Assembly: GCA_963678675.1 (NCBI GenBank) | Contig: OY783192.1 | Coordinates: forward strand, 20,698,674 to 20,762,673 | From: Xiphydria camelus | Taxonomy: Eukaryota > Arthropoda > Insecta > Hymenoptera > Xiphydriidae | Length of the DNA: 64,000 bases | Direction of reading: 5' to 3' | In this document: piece by piece, positions 1 through 9,960 of the stretch | Layout of the letters: each line of letters opens with the position of its first letter | Position numbering within the stretch: position 1 is the first letter of the stretch | Made by a program: the position numbers and the translations under genes | The notes under the pieces: generated by a model | Database searches by the model: none | What the model saw: the letters and a program-made list of their open reading frames with translations, nothing else | Told to the model about the DNA's origin: nothing

Positions 1-2
1 GA

Positions 3-149
3 GTGGATTACACGTACTGGAACGATCCCAACGAACTCGTGGATCGCCTTCGTCTGCTGCTAGCGTCTCAGGCTGCCGGTAACTCGGGTCACTCCAACAA
101 GATCATATCCATCATCGAGGAATTGCGTGAAGCCGGCATCATTTATTAG
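3..149 (+). CDS. 3' end of a Polinton-associated ORF (partial at window edge)
   Basis: An open frame enters from the window edge and stops at TAG 147-149, leaving 48 residues. The tail contains W-N-D-P-N-E-L-V-D-R-L-R-L-L-L and ends E-E-L-R-E-A-G-I-I-Y, a leucine-rich helical segment. I recall similar tails next to the integrase and polymerase B of insect Maverick/Polinton copies, but I cannot name the protein. Role unknown. A plausible product start lies upstream of the window. The next ORF begins 22 bases downstream on the same strand, so the two look like consecutive genes of one element. Confidence 0.55.
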   Translation: MDYTYWNDPNELVDRLRLLLASQAAGNSGHSNKIISIIEELREAGIIY

Positions 150-171
150 TACCTTCTTCATCAGTACCATC

Positions 172-588
172 ATGAGCATCGACGTGTTCGGACGACAGTT
201 GAACGGTAGAAGTGAACGTGGCCCTCCGGGACCTGCCGGCGAGGGATTCAAATTCACCGACGATGGACAGTACGATGTGGGGAACAAGAGACTGTGCAAT
301 ATCGCCCATCCCACACGGTCGCGCGATGCAGTTACATTGAGTGCCGCGCAGAGTCTGATACGGCAGGAAATTCAAACCACGAATGCAATGATCCGAAATA
401 TCCAACTGTCTGCTGCAGAGTCCCTGAGCGATGCAAATCAAATGATTCGAGACTTGCAAGAGAGTCTGAGGAAGCAGCACATGAATAGAGAAACGACTCA
501 TAATTTGACGCTGGAGCGTTCCGAGCTCATTAATCGGTTGGATGCCCGATTGGGAGCACTGGAGGACAAATGGGCGAAGAGAAGTTAG
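172..588 (+). CDS. Polinton collagen-like / fibre-like coiled-coil protein
   Basis: Starting at ATG 172 (an in-frame GTG at 127 is less likely), this frame encodes about 138 residues. Near residues 15-25 is a short collagen-type Gly-X-Y run (GPPGPAG). It is followed by a segment reading D-G-Q-Y-D-V-G-N-K-R-L-C-N-I-A-H-P, which resembles the repeats that join shaft and head in phage and viral fibre proteins. The C-terminal 80 residues are heptad-like and probably a trimeric coiled coil, ending in L-D-A-R-L-G-A-L-E-D-K. Polintons encode virion-type proteins, so a surface or fibre role is an inference. The end overlaps the start of the integrase ORF (ATG 570) by 19 bases in another frame. Confidence 0.5.
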   Translation: MSIDVFGRQLNGRSERGPPGPAGEGFKFTDDGQYDVGNKRLCNIAHPTRSRDAVTLSAAQSLIRQEIQTTNAMIRNIQLSAAESLSDANQMIRDLQESLRKQHMNRETTHNLTLERSELINRLDARLGALEDKWAKRS

Positions 589-1493
589 CTGTGGTGCTGG
601 AACTTCATAAGCCAGCAAGAAGAAACTTCCCGCGTCGGTGTGTTGACGTTCGCGGTCTGGATGAGACCTGGCAGGCGGATCTCGTCGACATGTCGGCTTA
701 CGCGAGAGCTAACGGTGGACACCACTTTCTGCTGACGGTAATCGATGTATTTTCGAAACTCGCCTGGGCCGTGCCATCCAAGAGCAAGAATGCCAATGAT
801 GTTACGATCGCCATGAAGACTGTTCTCGAGCAAGGCCGTACACCGAAGAATCTGCAAGTCGACTCTGGCAAGGAATTCTACAACGCCAAGTTCAAGACTC
901 ATGCAGCGACACGGCATCAACCTGTACTCGACCTTCAGCAACCTGAAAGCATCCATCTGCGAGCGTTTCAATCGCACCCTGAAGAGGAAAATGTGGATGC
1001 ACAATTCAGTCTACGCGGAAATTATAAGTAGACGGACATTTTGCCCGACTTGGTGTCCACCTACAATGACAGCAAACATCGAACCATCGGGATGAAACCG
1101 CGTGAGGTCACCGCTCAAAACACCCAACAGCTGTTGCGACGCGTGTACAAGAATCATAACGCAGGGACGTGGAAGAAGAAGAAGCCAAAGTTCCGATTCG
1201 GCGACAAAGTACGTGTCAGCAAGTTCAAGCATGTCTTCGAGAAGGGTTACACACCCAACTGGAATACGGAGATATTCACCATTGCTGGGGTAAAAAACAC
1301 CGATCCAGTGACGTACCGACTAAAGGATTATCAAGATCAACCCATAGAAGGTGCTCTCTATGAGGAGGAGCTCGCCGCAGTCAAACATCCCGACGTATAC
1401 CTCGTGGAGCGGGTGCTCAAGAGACGCGGAAATAGATTATTTGTAAAGTGGTTGGGTTTCAATGATTCACACAACAGTTGGATAAATAAATGA
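570..1493 (+). pseudogene. Polinton/Maverick retroviral-type integrase with C-terminal chromodomain, frameshifted
   Basis: This is a DDE integrase of the kind carried by Polintons (related to the C. elegans F54H12.3-type proteins), which would insert element DNA into the chromosome. Three frames cover it: 570-~905, ~901-1025 and ~1026-1493. The first holds the core motif T-W-Q-A-D-L-V-D-M and the second Asp in L-Q-V-D-S-G-K-E-F. The second holds the Glu region C-E-R-F-N-R-T-L-K. The third holds the C-terminal part with F-R-F-G-D-K-V-R-V-S and a chromodomain (Y-L-V-E-R-V-L-K-R-R then V-K-W-L-G-F) cut off at TGA 1491. Small frameshifts near 905 and 1020 mean no single product. It converges on the polymerase gene across a CA-rich spacer. 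The family call is firm and activity is unlikely. Confidence 0.85.
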
Positions 1494-1774
1494 TTCATTT
1501 ATTCCTCCAAATCCACGTTTATATTCATTTATAGGGATATATCTGTGGTGAGAGGCGATACGCTTCGCTCTCCAGGTAAATATGAGGAGAACCTTCGGAT
1601 GGAGCAGAGCAATCGATTGGAAGTCTTTAGTGCTGCGGTACTTGAGGGCTCTCTCTCTCTCGTAGTGCCGCTTAGTTTTACTTAAGTATATCCACACCTA
1701 TATTTATATCCACAGATGCACGCACACCTATATTTACATTTGTAATCCTACCTATATTTACAATCGTAATCCTA

Positions 1775-1813
<39 letters not shown>

Positions 1814-1877
1814 TATTTACATTTGTAATTCTACCTATATTTACAGTCGTAACCCTATTCCATACACACACACTCAT
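1494..1877. repeat. Spacer with (CA)n microsatellite and CTATATTTACA repeats between integrase and polymerase
   Basis: A roughly 36-base pure CA run sits at about 1776-1810. It is embedded in several copies of an AT-rich unit reading CTATATTTACATTTGTAAT or close variants, at 1700-1865. No ORF is credible here. The spacer lies between the convergent stop codons of the integrase and the polymerase, so it may carry both 3' ends. Confidence 0.8.
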
Positions 1878-4800
1878 TTACTCATCCACATCCACATACA
1901 TATTTACATCTGTTATTCTGCAGTGCCCCCAGGGCAGAGTGTCCGTAGTGTCGGGTTGCAGGCACCTCTTGTCGTCGTGCGGACTGAGCGCGAGTTTGGT
2001 CTGCTGCACAGTCTGCACTTCGTGCAATTTCGATCGAAAGAGATACTGTGAGCGATACCGTGTCGTATTTTTCCTCAAGCAGGTGACGTAGTCCTCGAAA
2101 TCGATGGTTCTCGCGAGCACCGATGACTTGACGCCCTTGGCCTTCTTCATGCGGTCCTCGCCGTTGACCCGTACGCTGTACATTTTGCTGCGAAGTCCGA
2201 CGAATTCCGTCATGATCTGACCGTTGCACTCGTCCTTCATGAGGCCGACCACCTTCTTGTTCACCAGTGGCATCTGGAAGGCGTTTTCGGCAGGGTAGTC
2301 GGACGTGTCGAAGCGCCCAATGCGACGCTTCATCACGTCGTAGACGTCCCCGCCTCGCACTTCGTAGATGAGGCTGTCGGTGTCCGTGTAGAGCAGCTTG
2401 CAATTTCTCTCGAAGGTCGGCATCATGAAGTCATAGTGAAACTCGTAAACACAAGTTTTCGACAAGTCGAGTACGCAGAACCCCACGTAGATCGGCTTAT
2501 TCAGCAAAACCTCGATCTTGCTGAGCTGCACGGCTACGAGGTTTTCTGCGAAAACGGCTCGGTTGTGGAAGTTGGGCTTGGCGATGAGTGCTTCAGCACC
2601 GTATCTGCCCTTCCACTTGGTTACGAGTTTGACGTCAATACGTTTGCGCACGTTCTCCATCGTCTTACCGAACACCGCGTTTTTCATGAGTTTGAACAAG
2701 TTCTTCTCAAACTCATTGCGGGCTCGTTTCCTCATACCGCTGTTCAAGTCTATGTAGCTCTTGAGCCACGGTGACTGCTCGAACTTCAGGGCTCTGTGGA
2801 TTTTGGTGAGCCAAAGACCGTGCTCAAGAGCTTGCCTGAGGTTGCGGTAGTGGATAATGTAACGTGATTTCGAGTACAGCGTCGTCAGGAGCTTGGGCTC
2901 TTCCGAGCCCGGTGGCTTCATCTGCTCGGGACACAGCGGCAGGTCTCGGTGGACGTCGTGAATGGCTTCCGGATAGTCCAAGTCCACCTCGAGTATGTAC
3001 CGATGGGTGAGTCGTCGGGCACATTCCACTGGAAGTCACCGTCGAGGTTCTCCACCCACTCGAAGCCACCGTACGGGAGATGTTGCGTCATCGCCCAGCC
3101 GTACAAGTTGTTCACGTCATAGTACATGAGGTACTTCGTCTCCTCCTCGGGATTATAGTCCCTCATGTACACGTTGTTGGCTCGAGCATAACGGTTGCTG
3201 CACTGGCTGACACCGCCTCGGATGCCCCGCTCGACGAACATGAGCATGTCGATGTCGGTGAGCAGTTGCAGCTCGATCGCGGTGTACTTCAGCATGGCGT
3301 CCCACGTGAGGCCGGGTGTGGTGTAGTAATGGGCTGGATCCAGACCGTACGCTTCGAGGCAGTTGTCACGAAATTTTCGAAAACGTCGGCCAGCAGCAGG
3401 ACTTCGGTCTTCAGGTAGAGGTCTGCGTACTCGCCCAGAGTTCCCACGTTGAACTCACGCCAGACCCTGTGGGCGTGTTCGTAGTCCTCGTCGGAGATGC
3501 CGCAGCCATTGAGACGGCTGTGAAATTGTTGCTGGGTCGGCAACTCCGTGACGTCCAGCTTGGCCCACGCGTCGAGAAACTCGCAGGGAAAGACCCCTTT
3601 CCGCCTCAGCAATTCGAACTGGTCGTTCTGGATCTGCGGGAACTGGCTCTTGGTGAGCGGCGCCTCCGTGAGGTAAGACGCCAACTTCTCCAGCGAGGAT
3701 GCCATGAAGCAGAAAGAGTCGGTAAATCGAAGAGCGATGTCGCTGCCCTTCAAATGTTTCGTGAACGAGACGTATCGCTCCATGTTCAAAGGTAAAAGGT
3801 CGATCCGGCCGTAGAAGCAGGTGGATATCTCCTTGATGATGAGGTAGCTGTCGTAGCCGCTGAGATTGTGGAAGACTACGGGAATGGTGCGCGAATCCTG
3901 ATAATTTAGGTTACAGTCCTCGTGCGCTGCACCCCTGTATCTGCCGGTGAGATGGCAGTGGTCCCGAACTCTCCTCACATCCAGCAGCGGCTTCTCACAA
4001 ATGTGACACTTCTCGGCGATGCGGAAAGCCCTCTCCTGTTCCTCCGTGAGCGGTTGCATGGGTATGGTGTTCTTGAGGACTCCTTCGACCTGCTCGACCA
4101 GCTCAGAAAGTTCGCGCGCGAACCATTCAGCGGATTTCGGGCCGCGAAAGCTGTTGTAGTGGGACGGCGTGTCGTCGTAGCTGCACCTCACGTAGTAACC
4201 CACGCTGAACGGTTCGTGCACTTGACAAACTCTCGTCTTGCTCATCTGCTGCAGGTCGACGTTCTTCAGGAGATACTCGAAGTATGCGTAGACGACAAAC
4301 GGCACCCTTTCCTTGAAGTTGAAGTTCTTAAACTTCAAGGTGCTGTGCATCGGTACAGGCATCTTGACCTTGCACCGATTCACCTGGACGCAGTCGACTT
4401 CGTGGGCTTCCAGCTTTTCAGTACTCCGGAAGTAGTGCAGGCAGCGATCACAGATATACTTCTTCACCCTCGTTCTTGATAGTTGTGCGCTGACCAGCCG
4501 AGAGAGGTCCTTTATCCACACGTGGTGGTAGTTGGTGTGAGTTTCATCATCCTCGTTCACCTCCTCCTCATTCGATTCCTCGTCGAGACGTATCGATCTT
4601 GAATCATGAGGAGATTCACATGTTTGGTCTTCTTGTGCGAGGTGACATGGATGGGTGCGACCGCAAATTTTTCTTTGCGCTTCAGCAGAACGTAGATGTT
4701 GATTGAGAGCTTGTTCTGCTTCTCAAACTTCGGGACCTCTCTCGGCGTCACTGGGAAGTCTATGCTCGTTAAGTTCAACTCGTTTTCATATGGCTTGTAC

Positions 4801-5627
4801 ACTGATACACGGTTGGGATTACGATCATCGGGATGCAGTGCAGAAAGGAGCGCCCACTTAAAACACTGGTCGTCGGTGTTTTACACGTTGACACAGGCTT
4901 TCTTTATCCTGACAAACTCTGGAAGTTCCAGGTAGGAGCTACTTCTCATCGGATTGTACCGGTTCACGTTGACGGTCAAGTTGATGACGACTCGCAACGT
5001 CCAACCCGAGTCCCGCTCCTGGAATTCCTCCATTTGCCGGAGAATGGGGTCTCGCACATTGTCGACGAACCAGTGTCTCAAATCGGTGGTCTGCAGCATT
5101 GGAATGTTCTTCGTGGCGAAGGTCTTCAGCTCGATGATCTCCTCGTCATTCTTGAAGATACTGTACTCGCCCTCCAGTACAGTATTCACCTTCAAGCGGA
5201 GTATTCTCCCTCTTCAGCGCGTTCTTGATGCGCGGTGTGAAGAGGGCTTGGGCGTCCTGCAGGAAGGTGGCGGGGTCCAGGTTTCGTAGGTTTACGATTA
5301 CCCCGGTGCGGATGCGCCCGTTGAATGCCGACTGGAGATCCTCCCATGAGACGCGTCTTTGTTCGCGTTGACCCAGCCGCCCACCTCTCACAAACAAGCT
5401 TTTGAGTTTCCGATTATAACTCTTAACTTGTCTAATGGTGGCCAGGTATCGTTGTTTGTCAGACACCGATGTCCCCTCTCGGCGCATCAATCGTCCGAGC
5501 AGGCGCAAATTTTCAGTTCCATGTCGAATCCATTGCGTGATCTCGGTGGGGTCAACTCTCTTCGATTCATGAGCTTGAAAGCTTGGCGATGGATGTTTAC
5601 AATACTCTTACATTGATTGGAAGACAT
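1878..5627 (-). pseudogene. Polinton/Maverick family-B DNA polymerase (protein-primed type), frameshifted
   Basis: This is a family-B DNA polymerase with a 3'-5' exonuclease region, expected to replicate the Polinton. The likely start is ATG 5627 (minus), with a TATA-like TTTAAATA about 55 bases upstream. It is broken into at least six frames: 5627-~5540, 5508-5146, 5195-4881, 4802-4557, 4560-3289 and 3295-1878 with a further shift near 3020. Visible motifs include an exonuclease-like H-N-L-S-G-Y-D near 3855-3875, the zinc/HNH-like C-H-L-T-G-R-Y-R-G-A-A-H near 3930, polymerase motif A D-V-N-N-L-Y-G-W-A-M (3089-3118), motif B K-L-M-K-N-A-V-F-G-K and motif C Y-T-D-T-D-S (2373-2390). The Exo I acidic position is replaced by Tyr (4282-4284). 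The frameshifts make a functional product improbable. Confidence 0.88.
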
Positions 5628-6100
5628 GTTGTCGTTTTCGAGAGCGAGGTGTGACTAATGGTATGAGCGCGGTGACGCGTGGTATTTAAGCAAAGACGTT
5701 GTGGTGGTGGCGGAGTGTGAAGAGGTTCTTCGTCGGAATATCCGAGCCAGCTCGCGCGAACTTGAATCCTCGTGCAGCGGAGTGCGCGTTGATGGTACAC
5801 ATTGCAGCGAACCGCGCAAGTCTGCATGTGCAAGTCAGCGAAATTTGATAGCAAGATTGCTCGGAGCTGGCGACATCCCAGGAATCGGACGTGCGCAGTA
5901 GTGTTGCCACATGCAAGCTGGAATCTGTTCTGTCTGGATGGCACACGCGAGAGTCAGCGAAATTTGATAGCCGGAGACACAACAATTCCGGGGATCGGAC
6001 GTGCGCAGTAGCGTTGGAATTTGATGCACGTGCAAGCAAGACCGAGCCTGCATACGCGAGTCAGCGAAATTTGATAGCAGGACGTGCGCAGTAGCGTTAC
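5628..6100. repeat. Degenerate ~110-bp tandem repeats (GTCAGCGAAATTTGATAGC)
   Basis: The core GTCAGCGAAATTTGATAGC recurs at about 5835, 5954 and 6061. Each copy is followed by variants of GGACGTGCGCAGTAGCGTT and a CACGTGCAAG motif. The spacing shrinks from 119 to 107 bases. No coding gene is supported. The repeats lie just upstream of the polymerase start, so they may be a terminal or regulatory part of the Polinton, but no inverted partner is visible in the window. Confidence 0.7.
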
Positions 6101-6604
6101 CACGTGCAAGTTGGAACCAAAGTGGGGGAGGTCATCGAGATGGCACTGCGAGCGAAGTGGGGGTCCGCCAGATGGCGTTGCGAGCGATGTCGAGATGGCG
6201 CTGCGAGTGAGGTGGAGGTCTGCCAGATGGTGTTACGAGCGAGACCTGGGGAGTGGGGGTTCGACCAATGGCGGAGCTCTTTTGGGGTGAAATTCAAAAT
6301 GGCTGCCACCGACGGTGGCGACACCTGGCGGGGGTTGGGGAGTATGGGTTCGACCAATGGGTGGAGCTCCGTGGGTGGGGGTTCAACCAATGGTGGAACT
6401 CCGTGGGTGGGGGTTCGACCAATGGCGGAGCTCTGTTGGGGTAAAATTCAAAATGGTTGCCACCGACGGTGGCGACACCTGGTGGGGCTTGGGGAGTGGG
6501 GGCTCGACCAATGGCAGAGCTCCGTTGGGTCACGTGGTGCGCGAATTCATATTTCTCGCCATCTTGCCCCTGAAAGTAGGCAACCCGTTCGGATTGATGT
6601 GCTA
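6101..6604. repeat. G-rich tandem repeats (GGGTTCGACCAATGGCGGAGCTC family)
   Basis: The motif TTCGACCAATGGCGGAGCTC or close variants occurs five times (about 6260, 6350, 6382, 6414, 6505). It alternates with two copies of a longer unit beginning AAATTCAAAATGG at about 6291 and 6444 (153 bases apart). Runs of four or more G on the + strand are frequent. An initial block (6135-6245) repeats AGATGGCG.TGCGAG. The ORFs through it are low complexity and differ between frames, so I do not call a gene. Confidence 0.75.
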
Positions 6605-8249
6605 GAACCCGCCTAGCTTATCTACTGTCATCGTGTCAGGCGATGTATTAACTCTATTGCAAACCTTAATTGTCCAGCATTTAAAGATCGCAATAGGGTA
6701 CAAAAATCTGCATGAGATAACATATTTTCCACGGGTCGAACTGTACTGTAGCGTTGTATGGTATCTATATCCCTGTTTTTCCACTTTCATTCAACTGATC
6801 CTGCATTCGTTGCAAATATGGCACTTCAACGTTCGTAACGCTGGACCAACTGGACTATTGTTATTATTTACCTCTTCATTTAATGCAGCATGTCATGTTT
6901 CGTCAATAATACGTACCACATTCTCGATAGACAATCCACTTTTATACTCTTTCCTTTTAGTCAACAGTACGTCGGTATGTATCTCATAAATACGCATGTA
7001 CTCATCTCGATCGAGCAATTCAAATTATTCGCTTCGAAAAGGCCAAAATAATGTTACTACTTCTCGCATATAATTCATAGGATCATTGCTTAATTTATAT
7101 GTTTTCCATCGTAACACCTTTACTTTGGTTCGTTTTCTGTATTGTACACTATCATTAACGTCGCGATCAACATGATTGCTATCACTATCATCGTCACTTT
7201 CGACGCGGTGTTGGTCGAGACTACCATTAACCATCTGATTTGTTTGTCGAGTACGGTTACGATCATACCAGGCGACGAAATCTGCTAAACACACGTTAGT
7301 CAAATCAGAAGGTCTCCTCTCATAATATTGTATTATATTGCAATACCAAACATCAGTTGAATCCGCTATTCAATTTTCATTATCCATTTGTACTTTCGGC
7401 TTTTTCGCAAAAAATCATTTTGTCGGATGTTGAGTAGGTATAAACGCAACTTGTCTCGATGCCTCTGACATCGGCAATCGTAATAAAAACCAAGTTGCTT
7501 CCTGCTTACACATTTCGACATTACTTAATACACGTTTCCCTAATTGTTTCAAACATGCATCGTAATCCATATCAGGATACTCATCTCTCAACTTTACCAA
7601 TTCACGATGCAATGAACTGAATCCGCGTTCAGATTTATTTACGTAATCTGCCACATACGCTGCGCACGAGTACTCATCTAATATAAATTGAATATCCATA
7701 TTAGATTATAATACAGAAGATATTGCAGGGTTAAATGGACTAGTCCAAATGTTATCGATATCTCGTTTTAAAAACACCATATAGGGCGGTGCATACCATG
7801 TCATATAATAAGCAAATATTCATCCAACGTCTCGATTAGATTCATTGTAAGAAATTGATGAACGTCAGCGTAATGATTATTTTCTAAGTTTTCGTGCAAA
7901 CTTTTGTAGTGTTGAAACCACGCTTCGTCTCGATCCGCAGTAAGTACCGGCATTAAAATTCTAGTTTCATTCATCGGCCAAAAAGGAGCCCCGAATCTAC
8001 ATTTTCTTGCATTCTTCTTATAACACGTGTGCGTATGGTGATGAGTCTGCAACTGTCTCCCACCCACTAATAACGATTGATCAACAGTACTTAAAGAATC
8101 TAACAATTCAATTACCTCGGGCACATCTACACCTTCAATCAATCTCCTCTCTGTATCGGATGGTGCGTTTTCTAACCATAGTAACATGTGACAATGAGGG
8201 CTACCTCGATGTTGGAATTCGAGACGTCGAAAGAAATCTATAATACGAT
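6605..8249 (-). pseudogene. Helitron Rep/helicase, 3' part (Rep HUH and tyrosines; helicase truncated)
   Basis: This is the third and last segment of a split Helitron ORF. On the minus strand it starts at the LTR junction and reads directly into F-Q-H-R-G-S-P-H-C-H-M-L, the HUH metal-binding motif of rolling-circle Rep (about 8185-8215). The catalytic-tyrosine motif Y-V-A-D-Y-V-N-K-S follows at about 7635-7665, then S-R-Q-V-A-F-I-P-T. Short frames continue through 7303-7025 and about 7010-6790 to R-S-L-N-A-G-Q-L-R-F near 6700, which precedes the helicase in intact Helitrons. No Walker A motif appears before the G-rich repeats, so the helicase is lost. Frameshifts separate the pieces. Confidence 0.85.
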
Positions 8250-8521
8250 TGTAGGGCCCGAGAACGTTGGCGCGTAGCCGGGTGAGCGCGCGCGGGATGC
8301 GGACGAGAAAGTGCGGGAGAGCGAGCGACGGAAATCGGCAACAGCGCGCGAGTCGCGGCGAGGTAGTCGCGGTAGTGGGAGTGATCGAGAGAGTCGACGC
8401 GAGGCGTGAGATCGAGGCGGAGGTATCCGCCAAAGCTGCGACGACGCGAGTTTTCATGCGATCGAAATAGATACGTTTTCCATATCAATCTTGTGTCTCT
8501 CTTCATCTGTCCCATCCTACA
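8250..8521 (+). repeat. 5' LTR (272 bp)
   Basis: Begins TGTAGGGCCCGAG and ends CCCATCCTACA. It matches the right LTR except for about 57 bases (roughly 8303-8360) that are absent from the right copy and a few substitutions. The primer site begins 5 bases beyond its end. Confidence 0.93.
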
Positions 8522-8526
8522 AACTT

Positions 8527-8544
8527 TGGGGGCTCGTCCGGGAT
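8527..8544 (+). promoter_or_regulatory. Primer-binding site, tRNA-Pro
   Basis: TGGGGGCTCGTCCGGGAT is the exact 18-base complement of a tRNA-Pro 3' end. It is the same sequence that primes murine leukaemia-type retroviruses. It lies just downstream of the 5' LTR and gives the direction of reverse transcription. Confidence 0.9.
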
Positions 8545-8688
8545 GGGATACTGAGAGACCGCGAGTGCTGTGCGAAGTGAAAAGGACGAAATACGGGCAA
8601 ACGAAGAACATGGCGGCTAGACGAACCGCGTGTTGACTTCGTGCGCGAACGACGCCAACGACGAACGACGCCAACGACGAACAACCCG

Positions 8689-9960
8689 ATGAAAATAATA
8701 AAGATTTCGGAGAGTGACGTGTACGCCATGACGGTGATGCAGTTGAGGGACATTTTGAAGATGAACGGACTCAGTCTGTCCGGAAACAAAGCCGAGCTGA
8801 TCGAACGAATTGTGACCGCGGATCCAGCTATCGAGTGGTGCGGTGAAGCTGGCAGAGAGGATAACGCGTGCAGCGGAGGAACTTTAGACGAAAGTGGCGC
8901 CGCTATGGCGGTGTCCGGTGAACGCGAGATCGCGTTGTACAAACGTGAGAAAGAATTAGCCGAGCGGGAATTCGAGTTGGCACGTCGCGAGATCGAGATA
9001 CTTCGTAGAGCGCAGCGGTAGACCGACAGCAGCTCCCGGCCGCCTGATGGCAACAGTGACGACGACGTTACCGACAGAGAAGACGAGAACCGACGCCGTG
9101 CACGTAACGAACGAGCAGACGCACGCGGCGCGATCGGCGGCGCGTCCGTAACGACGAAAATAAACATTTCAACGATCGCAGATCTTCTCAGCCATTTCGA
9201 CGGAAATTCCGAAGTATTCGAGACGTGGGAACGACAGGTGATGTTTCTGAGAGACGCGTACCTACTCGACAACGACACGACGAAGATTTTAATTGGGATG
9301 CGACTCAAGGGGAAGGCAAAAGAATGGTTCCATTCCAAACCGGAATACATCGCAATGTCCCCCAACGACGTTTTGGCCGAGCTACGGAATATGTTTTACC
9401 ATCGACCAAATAAAATCACAATGCGACGACGATTCGAGGAGCGTGTTTGGAAGAGGGCGGAGACTTTTCACGACTACATCCATGACAAAAGGATTCTCGC
9501 GAATCACCTCATAATGGACGACGACGAAGTGCTAAGCTACATCATCGACGGTATTCCAGACAATCAGCTGCGCGACGTGGCACGCCTGCAGGGCTTCAGA
9601 TCGTGCCAATCTCTTCTACAGGCGTTCGAAGAAATTTCGCTGCGCGACCGAAATTACACGACGAATTCCAGTACGGAAACGGACGAGAAGACCGGTGGTG
9701 CTAAGTATAAGAGCGATAAGATTGCGAGCGCGAAAAGTGAGTCCGCTGAAAAAAGCGTTTCGGACGAAAAGGGCGTGTCGGGCGAGAAAAAAGATAGCGT
9801 AACGAAGCGATGTTTTAATTGTGGCCACCGTGATCATATCAGCGCGAATTGTCCGACGAAAGATCAGGGTACGAAGTGTTTCGGGTGCGGCGAACACGGG
9901 CATATCGCCGCGAAATGTCAGAAAAAGAAAGACGCGACGAAAAATAGCTGCGCGCGATAA
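8689..9960 (+). pseudogene. gag: gag polyprotein with N-terminal SAP motif, one internal stop
   Basis: ATG 8689 opens a frame whose residues about 12-42 match a SAP nucleic-acid-binding helix pair (M-T-V-M-Q-L-R-D-I-L-K then L-S-G-N-K-A-E-L-I-E-R-I). A charged coiled coil follows up to a TAG at 9019-9021. The same frame then continues without a shift through a capsid-like region (I-A-D-L-L-S-H-F-D-G to 9700) to two CCHC zinc knuckles, from Cys codons at 9811 and 9877, and stops at 9960. The TAG is therefore a single nonsense change in an otherwise continuous gag. A SAP motif at the gag N-terminus is unusual and could aid binding to nucleic acid or chromatin. Confidence 0.85.

Noticed and set aside
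2436..4479. Several + strand ORFs of 79-185 codons
   Set aside because: Shadows of the polymerase B coding strand.
5597..6616. Overlapping ORFs on both strands in the repeat block
   Set aside because: They follow tandem repeats and change frame with repeat copy; no coding signal.
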